A stretch of 64,000 bases of DNA from Hippophae tibetana (lineage: Eukaryota; Streptophyta; Magnoliopsida; Rosales; Elaeagnaceae), in the NCBI GenBank assembly GCA_037013495.1, contig CM072811.1, positions 26,104,159 through 26,168,158 of the forward strand, read 5' to 3'. The notes below the pieces were generated by a model that was given only the letters and a program-made list of their open reading frames with translations, made no database searches and had not been told where the DNA came from. Positions 1 to 14,291 of this stretch are shown one piece after another; positions within the stretch are counted from its first letter, which is position 1; the number at the start of each line of letters is the position of its first letter. The translations under genes and the position numbers were made by a program.

Positions 1-553
1 CTTTAAAAACAATATTCATAGATTTGCTCAAAGTGAGTTAATTACCTCCAGTCAGATGTGTTCTTACAAGCACCATTCTAACGTGATCTAAACTTTTTGT
101 AAAAAATAGGGATCTTCGTTAAGATTAGATTATAAGTTTCTTTAGTTAATTCAACGACTCTGCTTGTTTCTTCAGTTTTAGCTGTAGTATTTGTCGTTAT
201 TGATAACAATAAATAATTCTAATTTTTCACAAGCTATTAGTCCTTTTGCTCTAATACCACGAGCAAAAGAAGACCAAAAGAGAAATTTTCTTTCTATTTC
301 ATATGAACAAATTACAAGGAATGAATATATATATGTATATATACTAAGAATGCTCGGAGGTTACTCTAAAAACTAACTAACCGTCGGATACAAAAGGAAG
401 GAATAAAAAAGAGAGATGATTGAGAAATATGCAGCTCCTATATTGCAGTGCTGCTATCTGCTACATAACTAACTTGCAGCGATCCAAAATAACAAACTAT
501 TCCAGTGCTGCATAACTAACTTGCAGCGATTCAAAATAACAAACTATGCCAGC

Positions 554-772
554 TCAGCTTAGATGAATATTCTGCTGAAGTAATGGGCTGGGCTGATCAT
601 ATAATAATTCTTCTACAACGATTCTCGAAGAGTTTTCTGCAGAAACTTTCTCCTGATTTGGTATCACAGTTATCCTGCAGTTTGGTTTCTCATGCAGCAT
701 CAATCTCGTACAATCCTCCAATTTCTCCACATTCATCTCAGTGAAGAACCGAAGCATGTCTTTTGCATCCTG
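554..772 (-). CDS. Candidate orphan terminal exon, unknown protein
   Basis: An open frame of 72 codons ends in TGA and is preceded on the minus strand by a good acceptor (CACAG before position 772), starting in phase 0 with Gln-Asp-Ala-Lys-Asp-Met. Base composition is clearly richer in G+C than the AT-rich flanks, and the peptide has ordinary protein composition (two Cys, many Glu, Asn and Val). I do not recognise the family. Upstream exons should lie to the right, but nothing coding is visible between 780 and 4300, so this is either the last exon of a gene broken by insertions, a retained fragment, or a chance frame. The call rests on composition and the splice site only. Confidence 0.3.
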   Translation of the reverse strand, partial: QDAKDMLRFFTEMNVEKLEDCTRLMLHEKPNCRITVIPNQEKVSAENSSRIVVEELLYDQPSPLLQQNIHLS

Positions 773-2030
773 CTGTGAAGTAAAGTTATGGTCTTATAAG
801 ACATTTAAGTATTTTGTATGTAGGAAAACTTACAACTATTAGATTCATATTTTGAAACATTAAGGTGGTTTATTACATATTTTGGAAAAGCATGATAGTA
901 CCTAAAGCAGGGTAGTATAAATTGGCATGATTATATGAACATATTGTTATATTTTTCATATTAATATTAATTCTATTTATTTTGATATTGTATCTTTCTA
1001 TTAGTTGTGAATTTTATTTATTTATTATAGAGTATAATATGATAGGTTATGATATTTATGAAATACATGTTATGGAATATTATTTAAATTTTTAATGTAA
1101 ATACTTAAAATATTAAATACAATAGCTAAAAATATGCAATGATAATTATAATTAAGTCACGTTTGAATAAATTATAGAATATTTAATTTATAATACCTGA
1201 AAACATTTATCAGAAGATAAGTTATTATCTTGATAAAATTCATCATAAAATATTACTTTTGCTTATTAAAATTGTCATAAAAGTAAATAATAGTAGATAA
1301 TTAATCGTCAATGGTTATTTAATTTTAATACTCAAATTCTTTATAAATATCATCAGAAAATTGTGCCTTTCTTAAAAATAGTTTCGTTATGAAAAACTAC
1401 CACGTTTATTTATAACTTCAATTAACTCGTTAAGTGAAATTATTTTGACACATTTTGTTACATAAACCTAATTATGTTATCTATGTTTAGATGAAAAGTC
1501 TAATAACTCTATAGTATGATTAGTCTAAAGATATCCTTTTATCTTACGAATAAGAGAAACTTAAAATTATAAATATAAAAAAAAATTATTCTTAAAAATT
1601 AAGAATAAGAGAAAAAAAAATTTCTTTAATATTATTAAGTATATTATTTTTTAGGATGTATTATATAGATGATCGTTATTTATAGTTGAAAAGTTTATCC
1701 AATATTTCATAAAGTTTATAAGTGTGATTTTAGTAATACATATAAAAAAACTTTAAATAAAAATTCATATGCGCTATTCTAGCAGTAAAAATTAAAATTC
1801 TAAATAAAATAAGTTATTAACTTAATAGAATTATAAAAAAAATTCTAAACATAATAAACTATTTTTTTTATAATTTTATCATGTATTACATTTATCTTGT
1901 CAAAGTGTTCACGTTTGCAAGAATATATGTTCCTATGAAAAAATATTGATTCCTGACTGAAGGCAGTCATAAAGGATGAATCATTTTATTGCAGTGATAT
2001 ATTACTTTGTTACGTGGTTATTAAAGAAAA
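773..2030. other. AT-rich intergenic stretch
   Basis: Very AT-rich DNA with no frame, repeat pair or RNA gene that I can support. Confidence 0.6.
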
Positions 2031-2650
2031 AGCAGAAGGAATGAAGGAATGAAGGAATTTTTTTTTCTAGTTTTCCAAATACCCTCGTTTAGAGCTTTTG
2101 TTCAAATATGAATAGTTATTCTTTGATATATTCCTTCTTGTTAGGATTGAGAAAAAAACTAATTGTTTGATTATTTATAGAATCATTTTGATTTTTATCT
2201 ATTAAATTTTAAAGATAATTATGATTTTATGATACCATTATATTGATAATCATATTTACTCGTATTTAAAATTAAATTATATATTTATTAAATTAAATTA
2301 TATATTAATTAATAATTAGAATTTATTAAGAATTTTTTAAAAAAGTTTAAAAAACCATTTTTTTTAAAGTATTTTTTATTAATTACTCCGAACTGTTACG
2401 TACGGGTAAAACATCGTCTCTAAACCGTAACGATTTTCGAACGATTTTGAATATAAATTTTATAATTTAATTTAAAAACATTTATATCAATAACCATTAC
2501 TCTATACAGTACACATTTATACTTCTTATAAAGGAATTCGTTTTCCTAAGAAATTGCAATTCCTTAGTAACAAAAGAAAATGAATAACCATTCCCTTATT
2601 TTGTCTGTTACCACAATGGGTATTACATTCTTTTGTCTATTACCACGATG
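2030..2650. repeat. Old MITE-like debris
   Basis: The left end (repeated GAAGGAAT) and the right part (ACCATTCCC) are loosely complementary, as in an old MITE. Near 2600-2650 a short direct repeat occurs twice (TTTTGTCTGTTACCACAATG and a two-base variant). Boundaries are uncertain. Confidence 0.3.
2400..2512. repeat. Fragment of a dispersed repeat, second copy near 19.9 kb
   Basis: About 45 bases including AACCGTAACGATTTTCGAAC and the following AT-rich run match 19926-19970 nearly perfectly in the same orientation, and the similarity goes on more weakly. This looks like a piece of the same MITE-like family that is longer at 19.65-20.02 kb. Confidence 0.6.
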
Positions 2651-2996
2651 GGTGGATGTATGTTGTTTACGGGGCACGTACAGCGTGTTCTTTATTACTT
2701 GATTAGAGGTATATTTGTATAAGTAAAATTTTATAATTTTAATGAAAATTAGTTCATATTTTATATTATTTTAAAATATTTTCAACTTAAATTTTGTCTA
2801 AACTGGTTAATTATTTTTAAGGAAAACATATTAAAATTATAACAAATATCTACATTTTTATACTTACTTGTTCAATACTTTCCAATGTCAATTTTTTAGC
2901 AATAAATGTTTAATTTATTTTTAATTTGTAAGTTTTTATAGGAATTATTGATTATTGAATAGTGTCAGCTCTGAATTTGAAAGCTAGATTCGTTAT

Positions 2997-3334
2997 TAGG
3001 GGTGTCCATAAACCAGATCGGACCGGACCAAACCGAGCGGTTTTACTAATCAAACGGTCCGATCCGGTTTGTATTAATTTTAAACCGTTCAAACCGGACT
3101 GGACCGGTTTAATAATATATTAAAAAATTTATATTATTCTTCATTAAATTATAAAAAAATCGAACCAAACCGGGAATAAAACCGAACCGAACGGTTTTAT
3201 AAATCAAACGGTCCGGTCCGGTTTTTATTTCTTAAAACCGTTTCAAACGGTCTGGTCCGAGTAATATAAACGGTCCGATCCGATTAAATTTTTTTTAGGA
3301 AAAACCGGACCGGACCGGACCATAGACACCCCTA
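2997..3334. mobile_element. hAT-type MITE, 338 bp
   Basis: Terminal inverted repeats begin TAGGGGTGTC and end GACACCCCTA. The flanking 8-mers are TTCGTTAT (2989-2996) and TTCGTTAC (3335-3342), a 7-of-8 target duplication of the length typical for hAT elements. The interior has no coding capacity but is full of subterminal motifs built on CGGTCCGG in both orientations, with an AT-rich centre. These are probably the transposase binding repeats. Confidence 0.85.
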
Positions 3335-4329
3335 TTCGTTACTTATTACCACTATCCGAACATACCCTATTATAAATGTTAGCTAAAACTTAATATTTTT
3401 TTTTATTGAAAATCAATTGTAAATTAATGGAGGATTAATAACCGAATTGTTATTCTAATTTTTAAAAATGTATTATTCGGTAACTTATTAATTGACTAAG
3501 TAATTTTTTGTTAAGCATAATAATAGCAGTAACTTAAAAATTTCTAATAATTCTAAAAATATGAAGACAATTTGACATTTTAGAAATTTAAATTAAAAAA
3601 TATATATAGAAAATCCAAGGAACCCTCGCCGCTCCGATGAAACCCCCCAGTCTGGCGAACCCCACCCTAACCCTAACTTCAACCCGTTACCTAAATTACC
3701 TAGTTGAATTATGTTATATAATATCGTGTGTTTTGTTAAAATATTATATTTTCTGTTAATTATCAATATGTATTTTTGTTCTGTATTTTATTTATGTACA
3801 AGAATGAAGATATATGTATATTAAGTAAACGAAAACCTAACTCTAATAACTGTGTACATTCATGCTTTTCTTATTCCATTAAAATTATTGTCTATCATTT
3901 TCATGTTTCATTAAATATTATTGTTTGTCATACTTCTGTAGCATGTTCCATTAAACATTATTGTCTGTCATTTCTTTACTCCATTAAACATTGTTGTCTT
4001 TTATACTCCCGTAACATGCACCACATCATAAGCTAACATGTTTTGTATTTAATTCATGTTAAATTGTGAACCTTGTCAAAGCATTAAAGGGAAGCTTTTT
4101 ATGCACAAATTAAAATTTAAAGTTAAGTTGATGGTTTACAATTTTGAAACTTTTTATATTATAAAAAGTTACGATAATATAGAACAAGGATAATAATATC
4201 AACAGCTTCTTCAATTGGGTTACAAGAAAAGAAAGTCTAATATTCAGCACTTTCAACTCATAACAAAATTCAGAAATCAAGAAATTAAAAAAAAAAAGGG
4301 AGTAAATTAACCCATGTAGTGCAAAAGCT
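3335..4329. other. Intergenic, downstream of PsbO
   Basis: AT-rich DNA that includes the 3' flank of the PsbO gene. A short GC-rich patch at 3620-3685 contains two adjoining CCCTAA units, like a telo-box. I see no gene here. Confidence 0.5.
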
Positions 4330-6018
<1,689 letters not shown>

Positions 6019-6240
6019 TGTTTTTCCTTCTTTTCTGTTGTTCTCTTGCTTCCCGAGAGATTTGTTTTTGGGGTCAGAAAGTTATTGGGATGATGGAAAG
6101 TTATTTGGTGTTTTAGGTTTCACTGTAGATAATATGGATAGGATAAGGTCTTCTCTCATTGGTTCACTTTGTTAGCTAATATCCTCTGCTCTATTGTTTG
6201 GCCACCTGGCCAGCTTCACATTTGGGAAAGAGATAATTAA
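6019..6240 (-). promoter_or_regulatory. PsbO leader and proximal promoter
   Basis: Immediately upstream of the PsbO start, a purine-rich leader is followed by a CCAAT box (minus strand, 6158-6162) and GATAAG/GATAAT motifs (6142-6147 and near 6126). CCAAT plus GATA/I-box motifs are common in light-regulated photosynthesis promoters. No clear TATA box was seen, and the start of transcription was not determined. Confidence 0.4.
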
Positions 6241-7136
6241 GGTGAAAGTTATTTTGAATAGGAAAATACCTAGTGTAATAATTAGACTACTCAATATTAT
6301 TTAAGTTGTAATTTTTTTTATTGTACTAATTTTACTCTATATCTTAACCGTAAATTTAACTGATGAAATATCCAACTAATATTATACAATCACTCTTTTG
6401 ATTATAAAAGTTTTGTTGTTAATTTTTTTTGCAAGAGTAAGTCATATTGCTTTCATAGTTTTTTAGTTGAATAAGTCATTGTTTCCTTGCATTAATATTA
6501 AATTAATATTTTGATTTAATCAAATTTTTAAGATTATTATAAAATAATTTTTTTATTAAAGTTATTAAAATTATTATTAAATTATATAAAATTAGACATA
6601 AAAAGTAAATAAATGAAAATAATCTTACAAATTTAATTACATAATTATATGAAAAAATCAAACATAATTTATCAATAATAATTAAAATAAAATTTTATTA
6701 TTAATTTTATAAAATCGACATATAAGCTACATGATCAAAAAGTTATAAAATTTATACATTCTACTTGTATAAACTACGCACTTCATCATCTAAGTGATAT
6801 TAACTATATATTAAATTTCACCAATACAGTTATTTTACCGAAAATAATCGATCATAAAAAATTGACCATCAATTTTTACATATTTTTAACAATTTTTGAC
6901 TATATTAACCTAACCTTAACGATAAGTCGTTACAAAATCGACGGCTGGCTACTTTTTAAAAATCATGTACCTTAATTAACTTTGGGTTCATCATCGTAAT
7001 CATACTCATAATCATAATTTTTATTATTTTTAAAATATACAATTAACTAATAAAATTTCATAAAATTGTTTTCTCAATATTAAGTATTTAATTTTTTTTA
7101 AATTTCCATTAATTTTAAAATTTGTCTGAAGTATCT
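6241..7136. other. AT-rich intergenic stretch
   Basis: Low-complexity AT-rich DNA between the PsbO promoter and the Copia element; nothing else supported. Confidence 0.6.
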
Positions 7137-7554
7137 CGTTGAAAAATTACACAAATTCCTGATAAGTTAGATTTATGAGAAAACAAGAATAGAAAAATAA
7201 CACACAAATTTGATAATGGAGTTCGGCCAATCTTGCTTACGTCTCCGGACCTGCTGCAAATCTTTTTACTAAAAGATGAGAAATTATATAAGGTGTTTAC
7301 AACACTCACAACTCACAACCCATAACCCAATTACACGCAAGAAAATTACTCTCAATTTTCTCTCACAAAAACTTTTCTCTCACAAAAACTTTTCTCTCAA
7401 TTGGAATGAAGACTTTGGATGATTAATTCATTCCAATTACACATCTATTTATAGGAAAATTCACTCCTTGAATTACTCCTTAAATTAATAGTTCTTTGAA
7501 TTAAGCTCCTTATTTTGCTCCTTAAATTAAAGAGCTTTATAGCAATCTCTAACA
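7137..7554 (-). repeat. 3' LTR of the 7-12 kb Copia element
   Basis: Direct repeat of 11604-12036. It shares a central block around CTTGCTTACGTCTCCGGACC and an AT-rich tail of repeated CCTTAAATTA-like units. Its ends are (C)GTTG...CTAACA, close to the TGTTG...CAACA expected. Confidence 0.9.
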
Positions 7555-7625
7555 ATTCTCCCACTTGAAGACTGATTTCAATCTATCTTCATACCTCGAT
7601 CAATGTAACAACTTTTCTAGTCTTG

Positions 7626-9217
7626 TTACTCTAGCAGACCAACTAAAGTTGAGCACAACTTCAGTTTGTCAATAGTCACCACCTTTGTTAACATATCTGC
7701 TGGATTTTTGCTTCCTTGAATCTTTTCTAGTATTAACACATCATCTTCTAATAGAGATTTGATGAAGTGATAACAAAGTCCAATATGCTTGGTTCTAGAA
7801 TAAAATTTTGAATTCTTCACCAAGTGTATTGCACTTTGACTATCACTGTGCAAAAAATTCTTCTCCTATTTGCATCCCTACTCGGTTAACAAACCTTGAA
7901 GTCATATCATCTCTTTACTGGCTTCAGTCACTGCTATATACTCAGCCTCTATAGTGGATAGAGTGAAATTTTTTGTATTTGTGACATCTAACTAACAGTT
8001 ATAGTTCTAATAGTAAATATATAACCGGTGGTGCTTCTTCGGTGATCAACTTCACCTCCAAAGTATGCGTCTACGTAGCCTTGTGCTTTTAACTCTCCTT
8101 TACTAAAGTACAAACACTTTTCTATGGTGCCTCGTAGATACCTCAAAATCCACTCGACTGCTTCCCGATGAGTTTTCCCAGGATTTGACATAAATCTGCT
8201 AACAACTCCCACTGCATGGCCTACATCAAACTTTCAATGGCTGAGGCATAAGGAACCTTAGCCATGAATTATTTTTCTTCCTATGTCTGAGGGGACTGAT
8301 CCTTGAATAGGCGAAAGTGACTGGCCAAGGGTGTGCTAACTGGCTTGGTGTCGCCCATGTTGAATCTCTGCAAAATATGATTGATGTATTCTGCCTGAGA
8401 TAACTGCAAGGATTCTTCTTCTTATTTCTTGTGATTTGCATTTCAAGAATCTTCTTTGCTGGACCCAAGTCTTTCATGTCAAACTTTTTGACAGCTGATG
8501 CTTTAACCTTCTGATACCATCCATATCTGAACCTGCTACTAACATATCATCAACATAAAGTAGTAAAATGATATAACTGGACCTATATCTCTTGAAGTAG
8601 CAACAATGGTCGGCATTGCACTTCTAGAAACCTTCCTTGTACATGAAGTTGTCAAAATTTCTATACCATTGCCTCGGGGCTTGTTTCAGGCCATACGAAC
8701 TCTTCTTAAGTTTGCACACCATGTTCTTCTTCCCTCTTTCTAAGAAACCTTTTGGTTGGTACATGTATATCTCTTAATCTAAATCTCTATGAAGGAATGT
8801 AGTTTTCACATCCAACTATTCAAGATGAAGATCTTCAATGGCTACAATACTTAACATTGATTTGATAGTATTGAGCTTCATAACGGGAGCGAAAATATTA
8901 GTGTAGTCAACTCCTTCCTTTTGTTGAAACCCTTTGACAACTAGGCGAGCTTTATATCTCTTGGAACCATCATGCTCCTCTTTCACCCGGTACACCCATT
9001 TGTTATGAAGTGCCTTCTTTCCCATAGGAAACTCGGCTAGTTCCCATGTTTGGTTAGATATGAGAGATTTCATTTCTTCTTTCATGGAAAGCTCCCACTT
9101 GCTAGAATCTTGAGTTTGACAAGCTTCATCATAGCATTCAGGCTCCCCTTCATCAGTCAGCAACATATAGTTCATGTATCTCATGTTAGGCACATGAGGT
9201 CGAGAAGACATTCTCAA
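7626..9217 (-). pseudogene. Copia reverse transcriptase and RNase H remains
   Basis: Fossil coding region. Recognisable pieces are the start of reverse transcriptase (W-x-Y-R-V-K-E, YKARLVVKGF) and RNase H near the 3' end (DSQSAIHL, the spacing around KNPADMLTK, and RRSTTGYIF). The order agrees with the parent element, and the region is not one open frame. Confidence 0.88.
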
Positions 9218-9367
9218 TACATGAGCTGGAGTAAGAGGTTGTGGTGTTTCAGACTACTGCGTACTACTCTGTCCAACAAGTTCCTCTGGCTGAGGACTTG
9301 TTACAATTGGGTCCGTTACAGAACTATCTAGGATATCATCTACATCTACAAATATTGACTCATTCTG

Positions 9368-10634
9368 CTATGAGTCGTTAGCGTCTATTTTATGCATGTC
9401 TTTATATATCACCCTTTCGTTGAAAATAACATCTCTACTACTGATCACTTTCTTGTTTTCTTCATCCCAAATGTGGTATCCAAACTTATCCTCACCATAA
9501 TCGATGAATGTGTATTTCTTGGATTTGGGATCAAGCTTATTCCTGCCTTGATCACTGATATGCACAAATGCTACACAACCGAAAACTTTTAGAAGTGATA
9601 GTTTCACCTCTTTTCCACTCCATACCTCCTCTGGTATTCTATGCTCCAATGGAACAGATGGACCTTGATTGATTAAATAAGCTACCGTGTTGACTGTTTC
9701 TGCCCAAAACTGCTTCGATAGACCTGATTGTATACGAATGCTTTTGGCTCTTTCTGTCAGCGTTCGGTTCATACGCTCAGCTACACCATTGTGTTGAGGT
9801 GTGCCTGGCACAATTCTTTCCATTCTGATTCCGTGTTCATAGTAGAAATTCTTGAATCTGGTGTCTTCATATTCACCACCATTATCGATTCTAAGCTTTT
9901 TAATCTTCAAACTTGTCTCATTTTCCACCATAGCTTTCCATCTTCTAAAAGCCTCAAATACTTCATACTTATACTTTAGAAAGTAAACCCATACCTTCCG
10001 AGAGTGATCATCGATGAAAGTCACGAAGTAGTGTTTCCCACCAATGGATGAAACAGTTGTTGGTCCTCAAACATCAGAGTGAATAAGCTTTAGCCTTTCC
10101 TTCTTTGGGGTTTTTCCACTTGTCTGAAAGTTGACTCTCTTCTGCTTTCCAAGTATGCAATCTTCACACATGTCTATCTTCATAGATTGTAGACTTGGAA
10201 GTTTTCCTTTTGAGTGTATAAGCTTCATCCCCTTCTCACTCATGTGGCCTAGTCTCTGGTGCCACAGATTTGGTGTTTCATTGCTTATTGCAATTGGAAT
10301 TGAACAATGTGCCCCTGTTGTCATGTAAAGAGTGCCCTATTGAGATTAAGTTCCTTCTTAGGTATGGAATATGCCTGACATCCTTCAGCTCCCAAACATA
10401 CTCGTTCAACTTAATCTTCACTACACCTTTGCCAATAATAGCACATGGTTGGTCATCACCAAGATATACCTTTCCAAGGTTTCCGAGGACATATTTCTCG
10501 AAGAATTCTTTGTGTGAAGTATCATGGAACGATGCTCCAGAGTCTAACACCCAAGATTCTTCCTTTCTTTCCAAAGAGCATATCAATGCATCATATCCTA
10601 CTGAGGTGGAAGTAAAATTTGGCTCTGCCTTCAC
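9368..10634 (-). pseudogene. Copia protease and integrase remains
   Basis: Fossil coding region. Protease is marked by WVLDSGAS, the pre-integrase zinc domain by WHQRLGHMS and CEDCILGKQ, and the integrase core by FIDDHSRKVWVYFLK, LRIDNGGEY and GTPQHNGVAERMNRT. This is the longest well-preserved stretch of the element. Confidence 0.92.
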
Positions 10635-10659
10635 TTGTTTGTTCTTCGGTACACTTTTG

Positions 10660-11560
10660 CACTGATTTTTGTAGTGCCCAGTTCTCTCACAATTCCAACA
10701 CTCGATAGTCTTTGAGCTATGGGAATTATTAGGATTCTTGGATTTGGACCTCTTGTCCTTTGATCTACCTCGGTAGTCTGTTCTGCCACGTCTATTTCTT
10801 CTGGTTGAATTTCTTCATCTTGACTCTGTATGCAAAACTAAAGAGGTTGACGATTCACCCGACTCTCTACGTCAGATCTCTTCACTAAGAACTAGATCAC
10901 GAACATCATCAAATTTCAACTTATTCTTTCCTGACGAGCTACTCACAGCCGTGACAGTAGCATTCTAGCTTTCTGGTAGAGAAGACAAAAGTATCAATGC
11001 TCATACTTCTTCATCAAATTCAATTTCCACTGAACTCAACTGGGTTGTAACTATGTTGAGTTCATTGAGATGTTGAGCTATCGATGCGCCTTCCGTCATC
11101 AACAAATTGAACAAATGCCTCATCAAGTGCATTTTGTTTGAGGCTGATGACTTCTCATATATATTGGAGAGAGCTACCATAAGACCCGTCGTGGTCTCTT
11201 CCTTTGCTATGTTGAAAGCAACATTGCGGGATAGCATCAATCGAATAAATCCAAGGGCTTATCTGTATAGAAGATTCCAATCCTCTTCCTTCATAGCCTC
11301 TGGCTTCTTCCCTGAGAGAGGTTGATATAGATTTCTTTGATACAAATAATCCTCTATCTGCATTTTTCAAAATTTGAAATCTATGCCATCGAATTTCTCA
11401 AGTTTTACCTTTCCTTCATCTACGGCTATTGCTCCCACTCAAATCTGACTTCCTCCGGATCATTTTTTATTATTTCTACAAACTACCGTGTATTAGAACA
11501 CCTCTGTCGACAAATCAATATCGCCAACAAATTTTACTATTCACGTAAATAGTAACCTTG
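10660..11560 (-). pseudogene. Copia gag remains with zinc knuckle
   Basis: Fossil gag. A CX2CX4HX4C zinc knuckle (C-W-N-C ... G-H-Y ... C) sits near 10660-10710, and a gag-like helical region lies around 11001-11240. The region is interrupted and not a single frame. Confidence 0.75.
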
Positions 11561-11603
11561 TAGAAAATTGACAGAAATCACCACCAATAGCTATAATATC
11601 AGT

Positions 11604-12036
11604 TGTTGGGAAATTACGTAAATTCTTGATAAACTAGATTTGTGAGAAAACAAGAATAGAAAAATAAAACACAAATTTGATAATGGAGTTCGACCAATCT
11701 TGCTTACGTCTCCGGACCTACTACAGATCTTTTTACTGAAAGAGGAGAAATTACACAAGGTGTTTACAACACTCATAATCCACAACCCAATTACACTCAA
11801 GAAAATTACTCTCAATTTTCTCTCACAAAAGTTTTTTCTTTCTAAGTTTTTCTCTCAATTGGAATGAACACTTTGGATGATTAATTCATTACAATTACAT
11901 ATTTATTTATAGGAAAATTCAATCCTTAAATTAATAGTTCCTTAAATTACTTCTTAAATTAAACTTATTGTTTTGTTCCATGTTTTACTCCTTAATTTTC
12001 TCTTTAAATTAAAGAGCTTTATAACAATTTTCAACA
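11604..12036 (-). repeat. 5' LTR of the 7-12 kb Copia element
   Basis: Partner of 7137-7554, with ends TGTTG and CAACA. On the minus strand the sequence immediately inside (TGATATTATAGC) matches 9 of 12 bases of the usual tRNA-Met primer site. Confidence 0.9.
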
Positions 12037-12119
12037 AACAGGTCCTTCCCGATCCAACCATTAGTATTTTTAAATTAATTGAAACCTAGGCCCGTAACAA
12101 TAGCAGGTCAAGTAGAAGA

Positions 12120-12330
12120 AGTAGTAGTAGTAGTAGTATATATATATATACGAGGAAACGAGAGGAGTCCTGACAAATTCCTTCGTTAAATAGAAACCCT
12201 AAGAAGAAGAAGAAGAAGTATATATACACGAGGAAACGAGAAGAGTTCTAACAAATTCCTTCCTTAGTCTTCAATCAGTCAAATTTGTTATCTAAGTTGG
12301 ATCGTTAAATAGAAACCCTATTCACTATCC
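12120..12330. repeat. Imperfect tandem duplication with simple repeats
   Basis: A block containing CGAGGAAACGAGAGGAGTCC, CAAATTCCTTC and AAATAGAAACCCTA occurs twice about 72 bases apart. (AGT)n, (TA)n and (AAG)n runs lie between and before the copies. The composition resembles a plant 5' leader, but no following reading frame can be assigned. Confidence 0.6.
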
Positions 12331-12360
12331 TCGACTAATTAAAAATTGAAGATTGTTGAT

Positions 12361-14291
12361 AACACAATCGAAGTAGTCGATGAAGAGTGTTTTTTGGATT
12401 TTATAATGAAGCATATCAGATGGCAAAGGCTATAATAACTAAGGGTAATTAGGGGTTTTTTCTTTATCTTTCTTGAAAACACTAAGATATTTATGGGCTA
12501 GTCGAGTACGATATTAGGTGTGTCAAGCAACATGAACTAGTCCAACTTACTTATCTTTTAATTTTATTTTGTAAAACAAAAAAAAATAAAGATAATATAT
12601 TCTAATTACATTTTTTCGTTTATTATGTGTTGGTTTGAATCAAAACTAAATTAATAAAATCGATTCTTTAAAATTAGAAACGAATCAAATCTAGCTAATA
12701 AAATTATAAAGCCAATTAAAAATGAACTCTTTAGATTAGTTTAGATCTAATTAAATAGATTGGTTTTTGTGTTTTCTTTTTTCATTGTCAAATTATCTTT
12801 TATTTAATTTTTAATAATAAAATAACTATTATATTCTAGGTCATTAAATTTTATATTTTAAATATTGATTAAGTTTAAGTTCTAAAAGTATTTTTATTTT
12901 CTCCATATAAAAATATCAACAAAAAACTTATATTGTAATTCTAAATAACATATAAATTTAAATAAAAATTTGTATTTAATTTTATATTAATTAAGTATAG
13001 ATTATATGTATAAATAAATATTTAATTTTAAAAAAATATTCATCAAATTAAATAAATATTAATATAGCTTACATGCAAATTTCAAGTATAAACAAATTAA
13101 TCATCCGTTGATTGAAATAAAATAATTATATCTTAGATAAATATAAATATTTTAATATTTTTATTTAATAAAGTTATATTTTAAAATTTTAAAAATAAAT
13201 AAAATAGTATTAATAATGAGCTTGATTTCTTCCTATGAGATTTTGAATATTAATAATAGATTGAACTCGTCTTAAATTAGTTCTGAAATTTTTGAAACCA
13301 ATTTAATACAATAAAAATGAAAAGATAAAACAATACGAGTTAGATTTATTCAAATTAAATGAATTGATTTTAATAGGGTAAATCTTGAATATCAATAGAA
13401 CAATTCATATTAAGTAATAATTAAATTGTCACAAAGTGGGGGCAAAATACACAAGATAAGATATACCAATTCAACAAGTTCTTTTTTCACCGCACTAGTG
13501 TAGTAGTGTGACTTCCACTTCCACGTTTTTTCAATTAGATATTGTTGAATGGGATTTTATTTTATTTTTTTCCATCCAACCGATATTAAGAGGGCATTTC
13601 AAATGGATAAACATTGGAGAGAACAGTAGTGAAAAGGAAGCTAAGAATAAGCACACCACATGAGGAAAATACATAAATACTATATTTTTTAAGTATCTTT
13701 TAAAAATATTTAATTTAATCTAAAATAATTATTAAAACATAAATTTGATTAATTTTAAATTAATAAATAATTTTTTTATAATAATAAATTTATTATTTTA
13801 TTAATTCTTATGTATATTTCATTTATATTTTTTTATTAAAATAAGATAATATTAATATATTTCTATATAATATTGTATAAAGTTGAATTACTACATACAA
13901 CTTTTACCCGATTTCTATAATTGATGATGAAAAGTGTGGCCCTTTTCTTTTCCTATTAACTAGCTTTCTCATTGTAACATTATCTTGAGATCTATTATTG
14001 CATTACAACTCATACTTGTACAATGTATAGCATCTAATAATACAAAGAAGACTAGATTACAATTAAAGGGTCAAGTCAAAAAGATTTCTAACAGTTACTT
14101 GAATATTTGGTCTACCTATACGGATTCTCTCACTTATGAGAAGTTGTGCCATGCTTTTGCCACAATAATTTTGAGTAAAAATATAATTATGATTAATTTA
14201 TTATTATTATTATTATATTAAAGTATATTTTAGTGATATTAATTAAATTCTAATTATAAGATATTTAACAGTAATAAATAAGGAATATATA
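12361..14291. other. AT-rich intergenic stretch
   Basis: Low-complexity AT-rich DNA. No gene, RNA or bounded element supported. Confidence 0.55.

Larger units (their letters stand above)
7137..12036 (-). mobile_element. Copia LTR retrotransposon fossil, about 4.9 kb
   Basis: Two direct LTRs (7137-7554 and 11604-12036) enclose Copia-order coding remains on the minus strand: gag with a zinc knuckle, protease, integrase, reverse transcriptase, RNase H. The order integrase before reverse transcriptase defines Copia (Ty1); the motifs look like the Tork/TNT1 group. Next to the 5' LTR is a decayed version of the usual primer site for initiator tRNA-Met. The coding part is broken, with roughly eight or more interruptions. 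The LTRs differ visibly in sequence and in length, so the insertion is not recent. No target duplication was recognised at the ends. Confidence 0.93.

Noticed and set aside
3655-3680. Telomere or telomere-derived tract
   Set aside because: Only two CCCTAA units are present; this is the size of a telo-box, too short for a telomeric tract.
3776-4036. 86-codon plus-strand frame
   Set aside because: Repeated Ser-Ile-Lys-His-type phrases come from short repeats of ATTAAACATTATTG; no domain, no splice context.
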